From: CAYMKL01 sp964390805
GTDB taxonomy: Bacteria > Chloroflexota > Anaerolineae > VGOG01
Length of the DNA: 64,000 nucleotides
Direction: 5' to 3'
Assembly: GCA_964390805.1 (NCBI GenBank)
Contig: CAYMKL010000002.1
Coordinates: forward strand, 1 to 64,000
Part shown: positions 50,357 through 58,743 of the stretch, in pieces
Position numbering within the stretch: position 1 is the first letter of the stretch
Layout of the letters: every line of letters starts with the position of its first letter
Notes under the pieces: model-generated
Told to the model about the DNA's origin: nothing
The model's database searches: none
Seen by the model: the letters and a program-made list of their open reading frames with translations, nothing else
Program-made: the position numbers and the translations under genes

Positions 50357-50459
50357 CTGGTAGATCGGTACATTATAGACTGGTAGATTGGTACATTGGT
50401 GCATTGGTCAGTTACCCAGTTTCCCAATCTACCAATCTACCAGTTTCCCAATCTACCAA
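50357..50459. repeat. Array of 8-bp units with two inverted halves, upstream of cysK
   Basis: From 50357: TGGTAGAT, CGGTACAT, TATAGAC, TGGTAGAT, TGGTACAT, TGGTGCAT, TGGTCAGT, then TACCCAGT, TTCCCAAT, CTACCAAT, CTACCAGT, TTCCCAAT, CTACCAAC. The first half (TGGTNNAT) and second half (CTACCART) are reverse complements, so the transcript can form a long hairpin between aapP and cysK. Confidence 0.8.
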
Positions 50460-51221
50460 CTAGTGCGTCAGAATCTGGCTCAAGAACAGCTTGGTGCGTT
50501 CCTCTCGCGGATTCTCGAAGAATTCCTCCGTCGTGTTCTGCTCGATGATGTTCCCGTCCCCGAAAAAGATGATGCGATGCGCCACCTCTTTGGCGAAACC
50601 CATCTCGTGGGTGACGACGATCATGGTCATCCCGGAGCGGGCCAGTTCGACCATCACGTCGAGCACTTCTTTGATCATCTCCGGATCCAGCGCGGAGGTC
50701 GGCTCGTCGAACAGCATGATCTTGGGCTGCATGGCCAAAGCTCGCGCGATGGCGACCCGCTGCTGCTGCCCGCCGGACAACTGGCCGGGGTACTTGTTGG
50801 CCTGCTCCGGGATGCCCACTCGCTCTAGGAGCTCCATGGCCACCTTCACCGCTTTTTCCTTCGGCCACTTCCGCACCCAGATGGGGGCCAGGGTGATGTT
50901 GTCAATGACCTTCAGGTGCGGAAAAAGGTTGAACGACTGGAACACCATCCCAATGTCGCGCTGGATGGCGTGAATGTTGCGCAGGTCGGTGGTCAGTTCG
51001 ATGCCGTCCACGATGATGTCACCCCGCTGGTGTTCCTCCAGGCGGTTGATGGTGCGGATGAAAGTGGACTTGCCGCCCCCCGATGGCCCGCAGACCACGA
51101 CCACCTCACCTTTCTTGATGGTCAGGTTCACCCCCCGCAGCACGTGGAAATCGTCGAACCATTTCTCCACGTTTCGGCAGATAATGATGTCTTCTGTTGT
51201 GGTCGGTGTCTCGTTCTGCAT
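50460..51221 (-). CDS. aapP: Amino-acid ABC transporter ATP-binding protein (AapP/GlnQ-like)
   Basis: 253-aa ATPase energising a polar amino-acid importer. Walker A VVCGPSGGGKSTFIRTIN (about 40-57), signature QLSGGQQQRVAIARAL, Walker B KIMLFDEPTSALDPEM and H-loop VVTHEMGFAKEV are all intact. Last gene of the aapJ-Q-M-P operon; separated from the M permease by a 175-bp gap holding an inverted repeat. Confidence 0.93.
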   Translation of the reverse strand: MQNETPTTTEDIIICRNVEKWFDDFHVLRGVNLTIKKGEVVVVCGPSGGGKSTFIRTINRLEEHQRGDIIVDGIELTTDLRNIHAIQRDIGMVFQSFNLFPHLKVIDNITLAPIWVRKWPKEKAVKVAMELLERVGIPEQANKYPGQLSGGQQQRVAIARALAMQPKIMLFDEPTSALDPEMIKEVLDVMVELARSGMTMIVVTHEMGFAKEVAHRIIFFGDGNIIEQNTTEEFFENPREERTKLFLSQILTH

Positions 51222-51267
51222 AATCCCCTACCTCATTACTAACCTGGACAAGCCAGAATCAAAAAGC

Positions 51268-51342
51268 TTTTTGCCACGAATTACACGAATTTTCACTAAT
51301 TTTTCCTTTTTCGTGTTAATTCGTGAAATTCGTGGCAGATAA
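51268..51342. repeat. Inverted repeat rich in CACGAATT / AATTCGTG
   Basis: GCCACGAATTACACGAATTT at one end and, on the other strand, GCCACGAATTTCACGAATTA at the other form a long imperfect hairpin between aapM and aapP. The same kind of palindrome is found in many unrelated bacterial genomes. Confidence 0.7.
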
Positions 51343-51396
51343 AAAGTGCGTTCTGAAATTCTTGCTCGTTGTGCAAAAAATCGGGACAATAGGGTA

Positions 51397-52605
51397 CTAT
51401 CGCTCACCGACGCCCAGCGCTGTCTCCAGCCGACGGCTGGCGTAGGACATGGAATAGGTGAAAACCCAAAAAACGGCGGCGATGAAAATGTACACTTCGC
51501 TGTCCAACAGCAGCCAATCAACGTTGCTGTTGAGGATTGATTTGCCTATGGCGAGCAATTCCACCAGCCCGACGATGATGGCCAGGGTGGTGTCCATGAA
51601 CAGAGCGATGAATTGTCCCACGATGGTGGGGATCACGGCCCTGAGCGCCTGGGGCAGGACAATCAACAACATGGTCTGAAAGGCGTTGAGTCCCACTGCT
51701 TCGGCGGCCTCGTACTGGCCCCTGGGGATGGCCTGCAAGCCGCCTCGCACGTTCTCGGCCATGTATGCGGCGGCGAAAAAGGTCATGGCCATCATGGCCC
51801 GTAGAACGCGGTCAATGCGGACATTCTCCGGTAAGAAAAGCGGCAGGATGATGGAGAACATGAACAGGATGGTCACCAGGGGCACGCCCCGCACCAGCTC
51901 GATGAACAGGGTACAGAAGATCTTGACCACCGGCAGCGAGCTCTGCCGTCCCAGCGCCAGCAGGACGCCGATGGGGAACGAAGCGACGATGCCGATGAGG
52001 GCCAGGAGGAAAGTCAGGAGCAATCCGCCCCACAAGCCTGTTTCCACTATGGGAATAGCCTCGTTGCCCCCGAATCCCCGCAGCAGAACAATGGTCAGGA
52101 CAAAGGAAAGGAGCCAGGCGATCACAACCCAGCGGCTCTTGACCACCGGCGCTCGTCCTATCAGATACCCGAGTCCAGTGAGGATCGGATTGGCCAGGAA
52201 CCAGAGCCGCAGCGTCCAGCCCATAGTTTCCAGGCTGACGGGTAGCAGGGCGGCGACGCCCAACGCCACGGCGAGGGCGAGGGCAAAGGTCCGAACGGTA
52301 CCCCCCCACAGGCTCCAACTGACGCCCATGAGGAAAGACACCATGAGGATGATCGCTCCTACCCGCCAGATCTCCCCGGTCGGATACTGACCAACGGCGA
52401 ACAGCTTGAGGCTGTTGATGACTGGGTCCCACTTGGCCGTGACGAGAACCCAGGTCAAAGCGCCTTTCAGGACAAGATACACAAAGGCGGCTGCCACAAA
52501 AGTCAACAGGGTGTTAGGCCAGGTGCTAAACAGATTCTTCTTGAGCCACTTGATCGGGCCCGGCGGGGAGGGGGGTCGAGTCATGATATCGCTGGCTATG
52601 CTCAT
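51397..52605 (-). CDS. aapM: Polar amino-acid ABC transporter permease (AapM-like)
   Basis: 402-aa permease, the long type of the AapM/BztC group with about eight TM segments. The core HisM-like domain covers the C-terminal half: GLLLTFLLALIGIVASFPIG, the EAA loop QYEAAEAVGLNAFQTMLLIV and LPQALRAVIPTIVGQFIALF. Starts 2 bp after the AapQ-like gene. Works with AapQ, AapJ and AapP. Confidence 0.9.
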   Translation of the reverse strand: MSIASDIMTRPPSPPGPIKWLKKNLFSTWPNTLLTFVAAAFVYLVLKGALTWVLVTAKWDPVINSLKLFAVGQYPTGEIWRVGAIILMVSFLMGVSWSLWGGTVRTFALALAVALGVAALLPVSLETMGWTLRLWFLANPILTGLGYLIGRAPVVKSRWVVIAWLLSFVLTIVLLRGFGGNEAIPIVETGLWGGLLLTFLLALIGIVASFPIGVLLALGRQSSLPVVKIFCTLFIELVRGVPLVTILFMFSIILPLFLPENVRIDRVLRAMMAMTFFAAAYMAENVRGGLQAIPRGQYEAAEAVGLNAFQTMLLIVLPQALRAVIPTIVGQFIALFMDTTLAIIVGLVELLAIGKSILNSNVDWLLLDSEVYIFIAAVFWVFTYSMSYASRRLETALGVGER

Positions 52606-52607
52606 CG

Positions 52608-53801
52608 CTATCGCTCCACCAACTGTATGCGACGGTTATAGATGTTCATGATGGCCGAAGTGGTCAAGCTCATTAGCAAATAACTAACCATGACCAGGAT
52701 AAAGACGGGCACGGCCCGCCCGGCCTGATTGATGGTCGTCCGGCCCACGAAGAAGAGGTCTGGATAGCCAATGAGAATAGCCAGGCTCGAGTTCTTGGTC
52801 AGGTTCAGGTATTGGCTGATCAGCGGGGGGATGATCACCCGCAGAGCCTGGGGTAGGACGACCAGCCGCAGGACGAGCATGGGAGACAGGCCCACGGCTC
52901 GGGCTGCCTCGAACTGACCTCGGCTCACGGCCAGAATGCCTGCCCGGACGACCTCGGCGATGAACGCCCCGGTGTAAATCACCAGGCCCACCAGCAAGGC
53001 GGTGAATTCGGGCGTGAGGTTCAAGCCGCCTGAGAAGTTGAACTTACCCAGCACCGGCACTGTCTTGCCCAACGGACTTTCTCCTGCCAGGAACCATCCC
53101 ACGACCGGCAACACGATCAATACAATGAGCGCCGTCGCGATGGGGTACGTCGTCCGCCCCGTCCGTATCTGATAACTGGACAGCACTCGATACAGGACAA
53201 CTGCCAGCACCACTCCTGCGATGACAAAGATCATCCAGGTGCCAAAGGTGGCAGTGGGGCTGGCCCACACCATGTACAGGCCCCGTTGGCTGAGAAAAAT
53301 GGGGCCAGGCAACTCGATACTCTCTTTCACGAGTGGGAGTCGTAGAAAGATGGCGAAATACCAAAAGAAGAGCTGTACGGCGAGGGGGACGTTGCGAATG
53401 ATCTCGATGTAGACACTGGCGATCTTGTTGACTAGCCAGTTAGTGGAAAGGCGGGCCAGGGCGGTAATGGTGCCCAATAGAGTAGCCAGTACGATGCCGG
53501 CTAGTGATACTTTGAGGGTGTGCAGTATGCCGATCAGGAAGGCGTATCCAAAAGGGCGGGCTGCATCGTAAGGGAGGACGGATTCGGGCAGAGGAAAGCC
53601 GGATGCGGTATCTACAAAACCGTAGCTCAGGCTCAACCCTCGCGCCTCGGCGGCGCGGAGCACGTTGCTGATGAAAAAGACCAGAAAGGCGATGACCAAA
53701 ACAGCCGACGCGATCTGGGCGAACCATTGCAAGACCACAACGTCCCGCCAGAAAGGAACCCCTCGGCGGTAAAAAATGCGAGTTAAGGCTGATTGGCTCA
53801 C
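52608..53801 (-). CDS. aapQ: Polar amino-acid ABC transporter permease (AapQ-like)
   Basis: 397-aa partner permease of the AapQ/BztB group. N-terminal TM (SAVLVIAFLVFFISNVL), a split membrane domain with a central extra-membrane part, the EAA loop QFEAARAVGLSPMLVLRLVV, and ALRVIIPPLISQYLNLTKNS. First permease after the binding-protein gene, from which it is separated by a 214-bp gap with two palindromes. Confidence 0.9.
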   Translation of the reverse strand: MSQSALTRIFYRRGVPFWRDVVVLQWFAQIASAVLVIAFLVFFISNVLRAAEARGLSLSYGFVDTASGFPLPESVLPYDAARPFGYAFLIGILHTLKVSLAGIVLATLLGTITALARLSTNWLVNKIASVYIEIIRNVPLAVQLFFWYFAIFLRLPLVKESIELPGPIFLSQRGLYMVWASPTATFGTWMIFVIAGVVLAVVLYRVLSSYQIRTGRTTYPIATALIVLIVLPVVGWFLAGESPLGKTVPVLGKFNFSGGLNLTPEFTALLVGLVIYTGAFIAEVVRAGILAVSRGQFEAARAVGLSPMLVLRLVVLPQALRVIIPPLISQYLNLTKNSSLAILIGYPDLFFVGRTTINQAGRAVPVFILVMVSYLLMSLTTSAIMNIYNRRIQLVER

Positions 53802-53819
53802 GATAGCATTTTACCAGGG

Positions 53820-53850
53820 AGGTGCAGCCCTGGCACCTAGCGCTGCACCT
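53820..53850 (-). terminator. Hairpin between aapJ and aapQ
   Basis: AGGTGCAGC (53820-53828) / GCTGCACCT (53842-53850), 13-base loop. Attenuator- or protector-like; lies 18 bases before the aapQ start. Confidence 0.5.
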
Positions 53851-53866
53851 CCTCATTTATTCGAGA

Positions 53867-53997
53867 TTTCTCGGAAAGTCGTTGAAAGCGCTCCCAGCCC
53901 CCGTCCCCGGGGGCGTCGCCGGCGAAGTCGTAGGCCAAACGGGGTTCGGCACGCAAGAGCCGCCCCGGGGACGGGGCTTCGAGCACTTTCCGAGAAA
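53867..53997. repeat. 131-bp inverted-repeat element between aapJ and aapQ
   Basis: Outer arms TTTCTCGGAAAGT (53867-53879) and ACTTTCCGAGAAA (53985-53997) are perfect 13-bp complements; inner arms AGCCCCCGTCCCCGGGGGCG and CGCCCCGGGGACGGGGCT also pair. MITE-like in form; placed where differential expression of binding protein and permease is expected. Confidence 0.7.
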
Positions 53998-54015
53998 GAA
54001 AGCTCGAAAGATGGT

Positions 54016-55113
54016 TTAGCGGAGCGGCGGCGCGTAGATCAGGCCACCATCACTCCAGAGCTTGTTAGGGCCACGAGGCAGCGTGAAGGCAGCGCCGTTG
54101 GGGCCCATGTAGCGGTCATAGACCTCGCCGTAGTTCCCCACGGCGCGGATCACGTTGGCCGCGAAATCGGTGCTCAGGCCCAGGTCTTCCTGGCCAAAGC
54201 TGCCCTCCACGCCCAGCAGGCGGCGGACAGGGATGTTGGTGCTGTTCATCATCTCGTCCACGTTCTGTGAGGTGATGCCCAACTCTTCGGCGTTGATCAG
54301 GGCATACATGACCGTCTTGACCACGTCGAACCACTTGTCGTCGCCTGAGGGCACCGCTGGCGTCAGCGGCTCCTTGGACATGGTCACATCCATGATGTAG
54401 TGGTCTTCGGGGTTGGCGAATCCCATTCGCACGGCTGCCAACTGCGACTTGTCGCTGGTGGCGGCATCGCAGCGGCCGTCCTCGTAGGCGTTGTAAACCG
54501 ACGCGGTGTCCTCGAAGGTCACCGCCGTGAAGTCCAGCCCCCGCTGACGGAAGTTGTCGGACAGGTTCTTCTCTGTAGTGGTGCCGGTGGTGACGCACAC
54601 AGTGGCGCCATCCAGGTCTTCCAGCTCGGTGAAGCCGGTGTCCTTGCGGACCATCATGCCCTGGCCGTCGTAGAACATGACGGTGGTGAAGTTGCCCCAC
54701 TGGGAGTCGCGGCTGGAGGTCCAGGTGCAGTTGCGGGACAGCATGTCAATCTCGCCAGTTTGCAGGGCAGGGCCTCGCTCGGCAGCCGTCAGGAAGACAA
54801 ATTCCACCGCCTCGGGGTCGTTAAGCATAGCGACGGCCACGGCCCGGCAGAGGTCAATGTCCATGCCGACGTTCTTGCCGTTCGCGTCCAAGTAGCCAAA
54901 GCCAAGCAGGTCGGTGCGGCTGCCGCAGATGACTTTGCCGCGCGCCTTGACAGCATCAAAAAGGCTGCCAGTCACGGCTGGAACTTCGGGACATTCGGGG
55001 CATTCAGGACATTCAGGACATTCGACTTTGGGACACTCGGGGCACTCCTGGGCGCAAGCAGTCAGGATCAAGCCCAGCACCAACAGCAGTACCCACAGTT
55101 TCTTACTAAGCAT
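54016..55113 (-). CDS. aapJ: Polar amino-acid-binding lipoprotein (AapJ-like) with a CPE repeat stalk
   Basis: 365-aa binding protein. Lipobox LILTAC, then an unusual stalk ECPECPKVECPECPECPECP with seven cysteines counting the lipidated one, before the family-3 binding domain starting VTGSLFDAVKARGKVICGSR. Typical AapJ/BztA motifs: GFGYLDANGKNVGMDIDLCR, EIDMLSRNCTWTSSRDSQWG and LLGVEGSFGQEDLGL. ATG 55113 has AAGGAGGAG upstream. First gene of aapJQMP. Confidence 0.92.
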   Translation of the reverse strand: MLSKKLWVLLLVLGLILTACAQECPECPKVECPECPECPECPEVPAVTGSLFDAVKARGKVICGSRTDLLGFGYLDANGKNVGMDIDLCRAVAVAMLNDPEAVEFVFLTAAERGPALQTGEIDMLSRNCTWTSSRDSQWGNFTTVMFYDGQGMMVRKDTGFTELEDLDGATVCVTTGTTTEKNLSDNFRQRGLDFTAVTFEDTASVYNAYEDGRCDAATSDKSQLAAVRMGFANPEDHYIMDVTMSKEPLTPAVPSGDDKWFDVVKTVMYALINAEELGITSQNVDEMMNSTNIPVRRLLGVEGSFGQEDLGLSTDFAANVIRAVGNYGEVYDRYMGPNGAAFTLPRGPNKLWSDGGLIYAPPLR

Positions 55114-55114
55114 T

Positions 55115-55385
55115 TTAGTCTCCTCCTTAAATGGGGATTCATTGTCCAAGGAATCGCGATTTCTCGGACTGCGAGGGAATAAGGTAGGGGGGACATCCCT
55201 GTATTACGGGAGCTTTGGTGTCCGTCATCACCTCCTTTGCGAAGAACACGGGTTGGCAGGATTCGCGGATCGGGATTCCCGAACGGCTCGACTGAGCTCG
55301 CCGAAGTCTTGTCCAGGGCTTGGGGGGAGGAAAGAATTGCATCAGGCTGATGACAACCTGCCGATTCTGGAACGTTCTCCTGGGT
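55115..55385. other. Long leader of aapJ (no gene seen)
   Basis: About 270 bases lie between the promoter and aapJ. They contain no convincing frame. A REP-like piece GGCTCGACTGAGCTCGCCGA (from 55285) and small palindromes such as CGGGATTCCCG are visible. No riboswitch core was recognised. Confidence 0.4.
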
Positions 55386-55414
55386 ATTATATCGTATGAG
55401 GCGAGATTTGTCAA
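55386..55414 (-). promoter_or_regulatory. Consensus promoter of the aapJQMP operon
   Basis: Minus strand: TTGACA (55414-55409), 17-base spacer, TATAAT (55391-55386). It lies 16 bases past the lysC stop, so it separates the aap operon from metB-lysC. Confidence 0.85.
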
Positions 55415-55430
55415 TAGCGACTCCGGGATC

Positions 55431-56864
55431 TTAGCTTCCATCCTCTAACCCTAACTCGCGGTGCAGAAAACGCACCGTGTCCGCCACCTGGTCCTCAGGG
55501 ATGCAGAAGGAAACGCTGTGTTCGGTCGCTGCCTGGGCCACGGCGATGACCCGCGTATGGTGCTTGCCCAGAGCTAAAAAAGCGTGGGAGACGATGCCAG
55601 TCTCATTCCAACCCGGCACGCCGACGACGGAAATGGTTGCTACCTTTTCTTTGACCTCCAAACTGAAACCGCTGTCCTGATGGCCGTTCTCGAACTCACG
55701 CCGCAGGACTTCCAGACAATGCGCCTGATCCTGTTCGCGTACCACCAGGTTCAGGCTGCGTTCGGAGAGGGATTGTGAGAACATCAGCACGTCAACGTCC
55801 ACTTCGCTGAGGCGCTGCAGCGCGCGAGCGGCCATCTGAAGCGGTGTAAGCGAAACGGCATCGTCCTGGCCACCTACGGCGATCATGCTCAGGCCAGTGG
55901 TGGAGATGATCGCTGGCAATAGTTTGCGATCGGGACTGGGGGCCTCGACGATGAGCGTGCCGGGGTGGGTGGGGCTAAAGCTGTTGACGATACGCAGAGG
56001 AATGCCACTCTCGGTGACCGGGCGGATCGTCTTGGGGTGGAGTACGTCCGCGCCGAAATAGGCCAGGTCAGCCGCTTCGGTGTAGGACAGTTCGGTCAGG
56101 GTGCGTGCGTGGGGAACGATGTTGGGATCGGCGGTGAGGATGCCGTCCACGTCGCTCCAGATCCACACCTCATCGGCGTCCAGTCCTGTGCCAATGATGG
56201 CGGCCGTGTAGTCGCCGCCCCCACGTCCCAGAGTGGTGGTCACTCCATCCTCGGTCGCAGCGATGTAGCCGGTGATGACCGGGATCACGCCCCGCTCGAT
56301 CAGCGGCCGGACCCGCTGCTGCAGCCGCTGGCGTGTCTGATCCATAAGCGGCGTCGCCGCACCAAAGTTATCGTCGGTGACGATCAACTCGGTCGCGCTA
56401 ATCGCTTGGGCGCGCACACCCCGCTCGCGTAGCACAGCGGCCAGGATGCTGACCGAGAGCTGTTCACCAAAGGATGCCACCACGTCGCGGCCACGGACGG
56501 TCAACTCTCCCAACATGGCGATGCTGCGGTAGAGCCGCTCCAGGTCGTGCAGCCGGTCCTCGACCAGCCCGCCCACTTCGAGCCGCTCCGGGCTATGGTT
56601 GAGCAGGGTCTCGACGATGTCGAGGTGTCTGCCCAACAGCCCGGCCTTGATCTCGCGGTACACGGTGTCCTTGCCATCGGCTGCGGCCCGCGCTCCGGCG
56701 ATCAACTGGCTGGTTACGCCGCTCATTGCGGACACGACGACTACTGTCTCGCCCGTCGCCACGCCGTTTGTCTCGTTATGGTGTTCCATTACAATGTCCG
56801 CTACGCCGGCAAAGCGCTGTGCGTCTCCTACCGAGGTGCCGCCAAACTTGTGTACGATCATCAT
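55431..56864 (-). CDS. lysC: Aspartate kinase
   Basis: 477-aa kinase for the first step of Lys/Thr/Met synthesis. KFGGTSVGDAQRF at the start, ASFGEQLSVSILAAVL, TTLGRGGGDYTAAIIGTGLD (catalytic Asp region) and WSDVDGILTADPNIV are family motifs; the C-terminal part has two ACT domains (SMIAVGGQDDAVSLTP; ATISVVGVPGWNETGIVSHA). Monofunctional type. It lies 18 bp after metB, under the same SAM-I riboswitch. Confidence 0.93.
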   Translation of the reverse strand: MMIVHKFGGTSVGDAQRFAGVADIVMEHHNETNGVATGETVVVVSAMSGVTSQLIAGARAAADGKDTVYREIKAGLLGRHLDIVETLLNHSPERLEVGGLVEDRLHDLERLYRSIAMLGELTVRGRDVVASFGEQLSVSILAAVLRERGVRAQAISATELIVTDDNFGAATPLMDQTRQRLQQRVRPLIERGVIPVITGYIAATEDGVTTTLGRGGGDYTAAIIGTGLDADEVWIWSDVDGILTADPNIVPHARTLTELSYTEAADLAYFGADVLHPKTIRPVTESGIPLRIVNSFSPTHPGTLIVEAPSPDRKLLPAIISTTGLSMIAVGGQDDAVSLTPLQMAARALQRLSEVDVDVLMFSQSLSERSLNLVVREQDQAHCLEVLRREFENGHQDSGFSLEVKEKVATISVVGVPGWNETGIVSHAFLALGKHHTRVIAVAQAATEHSVSFCIPEDQVADTVRFLHRELGLEDGS

Positions 56865-56882
56865 CCCCTCCCTGTAGCAAAG

Positions 56883-58064
56883 CTAAATCTGTGCCAGTGC
56901 CTGACCCAGGTCGGCGATCACGTCATCGGCGTCCTCAATGCCCAGCGCATAGCGCACCAGATTGTCTTTGATGCCCGCTTCGTAGCGCTCCTTACGGTCC
57001 AAGGAGTACAGCGTTGCCGGTTGCTCAATGATGCTTTCGACGCCGCCCAGAGTAGGGCCGATGTAGGGCAGACGCAGGAGATCAACGAAACGGGACGTTG
57101 TGTCCATATCGCCCTCGATCTCAAAGCTGACCACGCCCCCGAATCCGGTCATCTGCCGCCGGGCGATCTCGTAATCGGGATGGCTGGGCAAGCCGGGGTA
57201 ATAGACACGACGAACGGCAGGGTGATCTGCCAGGAATTGGGCGATGCGCAACCCGTTCTCGTTTTGGCGGCGGACGCGCAATTCCAGTGTCTTCAGGCCG
57301 CGCAGCAGCAGGTATGCTTCGTGGGGGTTGCTTATGCCACCCAACACTCCCCGTGCCGATTGGATTGGGGCCAATATCTCGCTGGAGCCAATCACCGCTC
57401 CGGCCAGCAGGTCATTGTGACCTCCCAGGTACTTGGTCGCGCTGTGGATCACCAGATCAACGCCGTACTCCAGGGGGCGCAGGTTGATGGGCGTAGCGAA
57501 GGTGCTATCGAGGATGGTGATGATGCCATGCTGCTTGGCGATCTCGACCATTTGTGTCACGTCTATGACACGCAAATAAGGATTGGTTGGCGTTTCGGAG
57601 AAAATCACACGGGTGGTGGGGCGGATGGCTGCAGCTAGCGCGGCAGGATCGTCAATGGGCGCTGTGGTGGCCTCGATCCCCCAGCGGCTCAAGTAGCTGA
57701 AGGCGAATTCGTGCGTGCGGCGGTAGCTGCCGCTGACCATGACCAGGTGGTCGCCAGTGGATAGCAAGGTAAACAACGCCGTCGTGATAGCACACATCCC
57801 GCTGGCGAAAAGCAGGGCCTGCTGCCCCCCTTCCAGCGCGGCGATCTTGCGCTCCACGACCTTCTGCGTCGGGTTGCCGTAGCGCCCATACTCGTCTCGC
57901 GCGTTTGGGTCGTTGGCTGCCAGGCGATGCATGTAGTCCAGGATTTCGGCCGTATTCTCAAAGGTATAGGTCGAAGCCTGGATGATGGGGGTGGTGATGG
58001 CGCCGTAGGGCTTGCGCTTTACCTCACCGGCGTGTACGGCCTGGGTTGAAAAGTGGTTAGTCAA
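56883..58064 (-). CDS. metB: Trans-sulfuration PLP enzyme (cystathionine gamma-synthase type)
   Basis: 393-aa Cys/Met-metabolism PLP enzyme. PLP lysine in HSATKYLGGHNDLLAG, FASGMCAITTALFTLL, ETPTNPYLRVIDV, and the ending GGVESIIEQPATLYS. The family also includes cystathionine gamma-lyase and O-acetylhomoserine sulfhydrylase; placement behind a SAM-I riboswitch and ahead of aspartate kinase favours methionine synthesis. GGAGAGGAG precedes the ATG. Confidence 0.88.
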   Translation of the reverse strand: MTNHFSTQAVHAGEVKRKPYGAITTPIIQASTYTFENTAEILDYMHRLAANDPNARDEYGRYGNPTQKVVERKIAALEGGQQALLFASGMCAITTALFTLLSTGDHLVMVSGSYRRTHEFAFSYLSRWGIEATTAPIDDPAALAAAIRPTTRVIFSETPTNPYLRVIDVTQMVEIAKQHGIITILDSTFATPINLRPLEYGVDLVIHSATKYLGGHNDLLAGAVIGSSEILAPIQSARGVLGGISNPHEAYLLLRGLKTLELRVRRQNENGLRIAQFLADHPAVRRVYYPGLPSHPDYEIARRQMTGFGGVVSFEIEGDMDTTSRFVDLLRLPYIGPTLGGVESIIEQPATLYSLDRKERYEAGIKDNLVRYALGIEDADDVIADLGQALAQI

Positions 58065-58138
58065 AACAGTCTCCTCTCCGGTCGTTTTATGACCAATGTG
58101 ATCGGGGCTTTCCTAATCAGAGAGGAGAGAGGGGAACT

Positions 58139-58177
58139 AAAAACGCCTCTTCAGCGGGATGTACCGGTTGAAGAGGC
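58139..58177 (-). terminator. Terminator of the SAM-I riboswitch
   Basis: Stem GCCTCTTCA (minus strand 58177-58169) / TGAAGAGGC (58153-58145) followed by GTTTTTA. CTCTTC in the 5' arm can also pair with GAAGATGAGAG of the aptamer end, giving an antiterminator. Confidence 0.85.
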
Positions 58178-58195
58178 ATTCGCGTCATTGCAACA

Positions 58196-58390
58196 CTCTC
58201 ATCTTCCAGAACCCCCTAAGGGTCTGCCGGAATTGGCACCATAGCTAGTCAGATGGTCAGTTGGTCCTTGGGCTGGTGGTCTGGTACTATCCAAACCAAT
58301 TGACCAAGGACTATCCGACCAAGGACCACCGGACTACCTTGGTTGCCGAGGTTTCACAGGGCCGGTCCCTCCACCTCTCTGGATAAGAAA
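58196..58390 (-). ncRNA. SAM-I (S-box) riboswitch with an expanded P3 arm
   Basis: Minus strand, 5' to 3': P1 strand CTTATC, kink-turn part CAGAGAGGTGGAGGGACCGG, core CCCTGTGAAACCTCGGCAAC, a 100-base insert, core GGTGCCAATTCCGGCAGACC, P4 closing GGAAG and P1 return GATGAGAG. These match the S-box consensus. The terminator follows at 58139. It should stop metB-lysC transcription when S-adenosylmethionine is high. P3, usually short, is a ~100-nt arm made of repeated units. Confidence 0.92.
58241..58340. repeat. Short-unit inverted array forming the riboswitch P3 arm
   Basis: On the plus strand units such as AGATGGTC, AGTTGGTC and CTTGGGCT, GGTGGTCT are followed by an inverted half with GACCAAGGACTATCCGACCA and GGACCACC. 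In the transcript GTGGTC pairs with GACCAT and TTGGTC with GACCAA, extending P3 by tens of base pairs. Confidence 0.75.
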
Positions 58391-58469
58391 AGTCTCGTCT
58401 AAGTGTATTCAATTGTTAGGGAGGATAATACCACAACTGGGGCAGAATGTCAAACTAAGGCCGGTGCTC

Positions 58470-58621
58470 AGGTGCATTTCAGTTCTGGGGCAGGTTCGAG
58501 GAAATGGACGATGTGTCATTGCGAGGAGCGTCTTTTTGCGACGAAGCAATCTCCAGGTGCAGGAGGGGAGATTGCTTCGCTCCGCTCGCAATGACACTTG
58601 CCCCAAGACTGAAATACACCT
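58470..58621. repeat. Nested palindromic repeats
   Basis: Outer arms AGGTGCATTTCAGTTCTGGG (from 58470) and, reverse-complemented, AGGTGTATTTCAGTCTTGGG (from 58621). Inside lies a second palindrome, TGTCATTGCGAG (58514-58525) / CTCGCAATGACA (58585-58596) with internal GAAGCAATCTCC / GGAGATTGCTTC. One dispersed element seems to have landed inside another. No gene in 58391-58782. Confidence 0.75.
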
Positions 58622-58660
58622 CCGGTGCTCCTCCACTGCTTGCCAGGGGAGGAGCACCGG
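58622..58660 (-). terminator. Hairpin downstream of the trp operon
   Basis: Perfect 13-bp stem CCGGTGCTCCTCC / GGAGGAGCACCGG (58622-58634, 58648-58660). Lies about 120 bases past the trpB2 stop; T-poor. Confidence 0.5.
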
Positions 58661-58743
58661 CCATGGCGGAACTGGCCTACCGGAATGAGTTCCGATCCTT
58701 CGACCAAGCTCAGGACAAGGTTTTGAGTTTCGGGTTGGATGAA

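Noticed and set aside
55115..55385. Possible riboswitch in the long aapJ leader
   Set aside because: Small palindromes only; no known aptamer core could be read.
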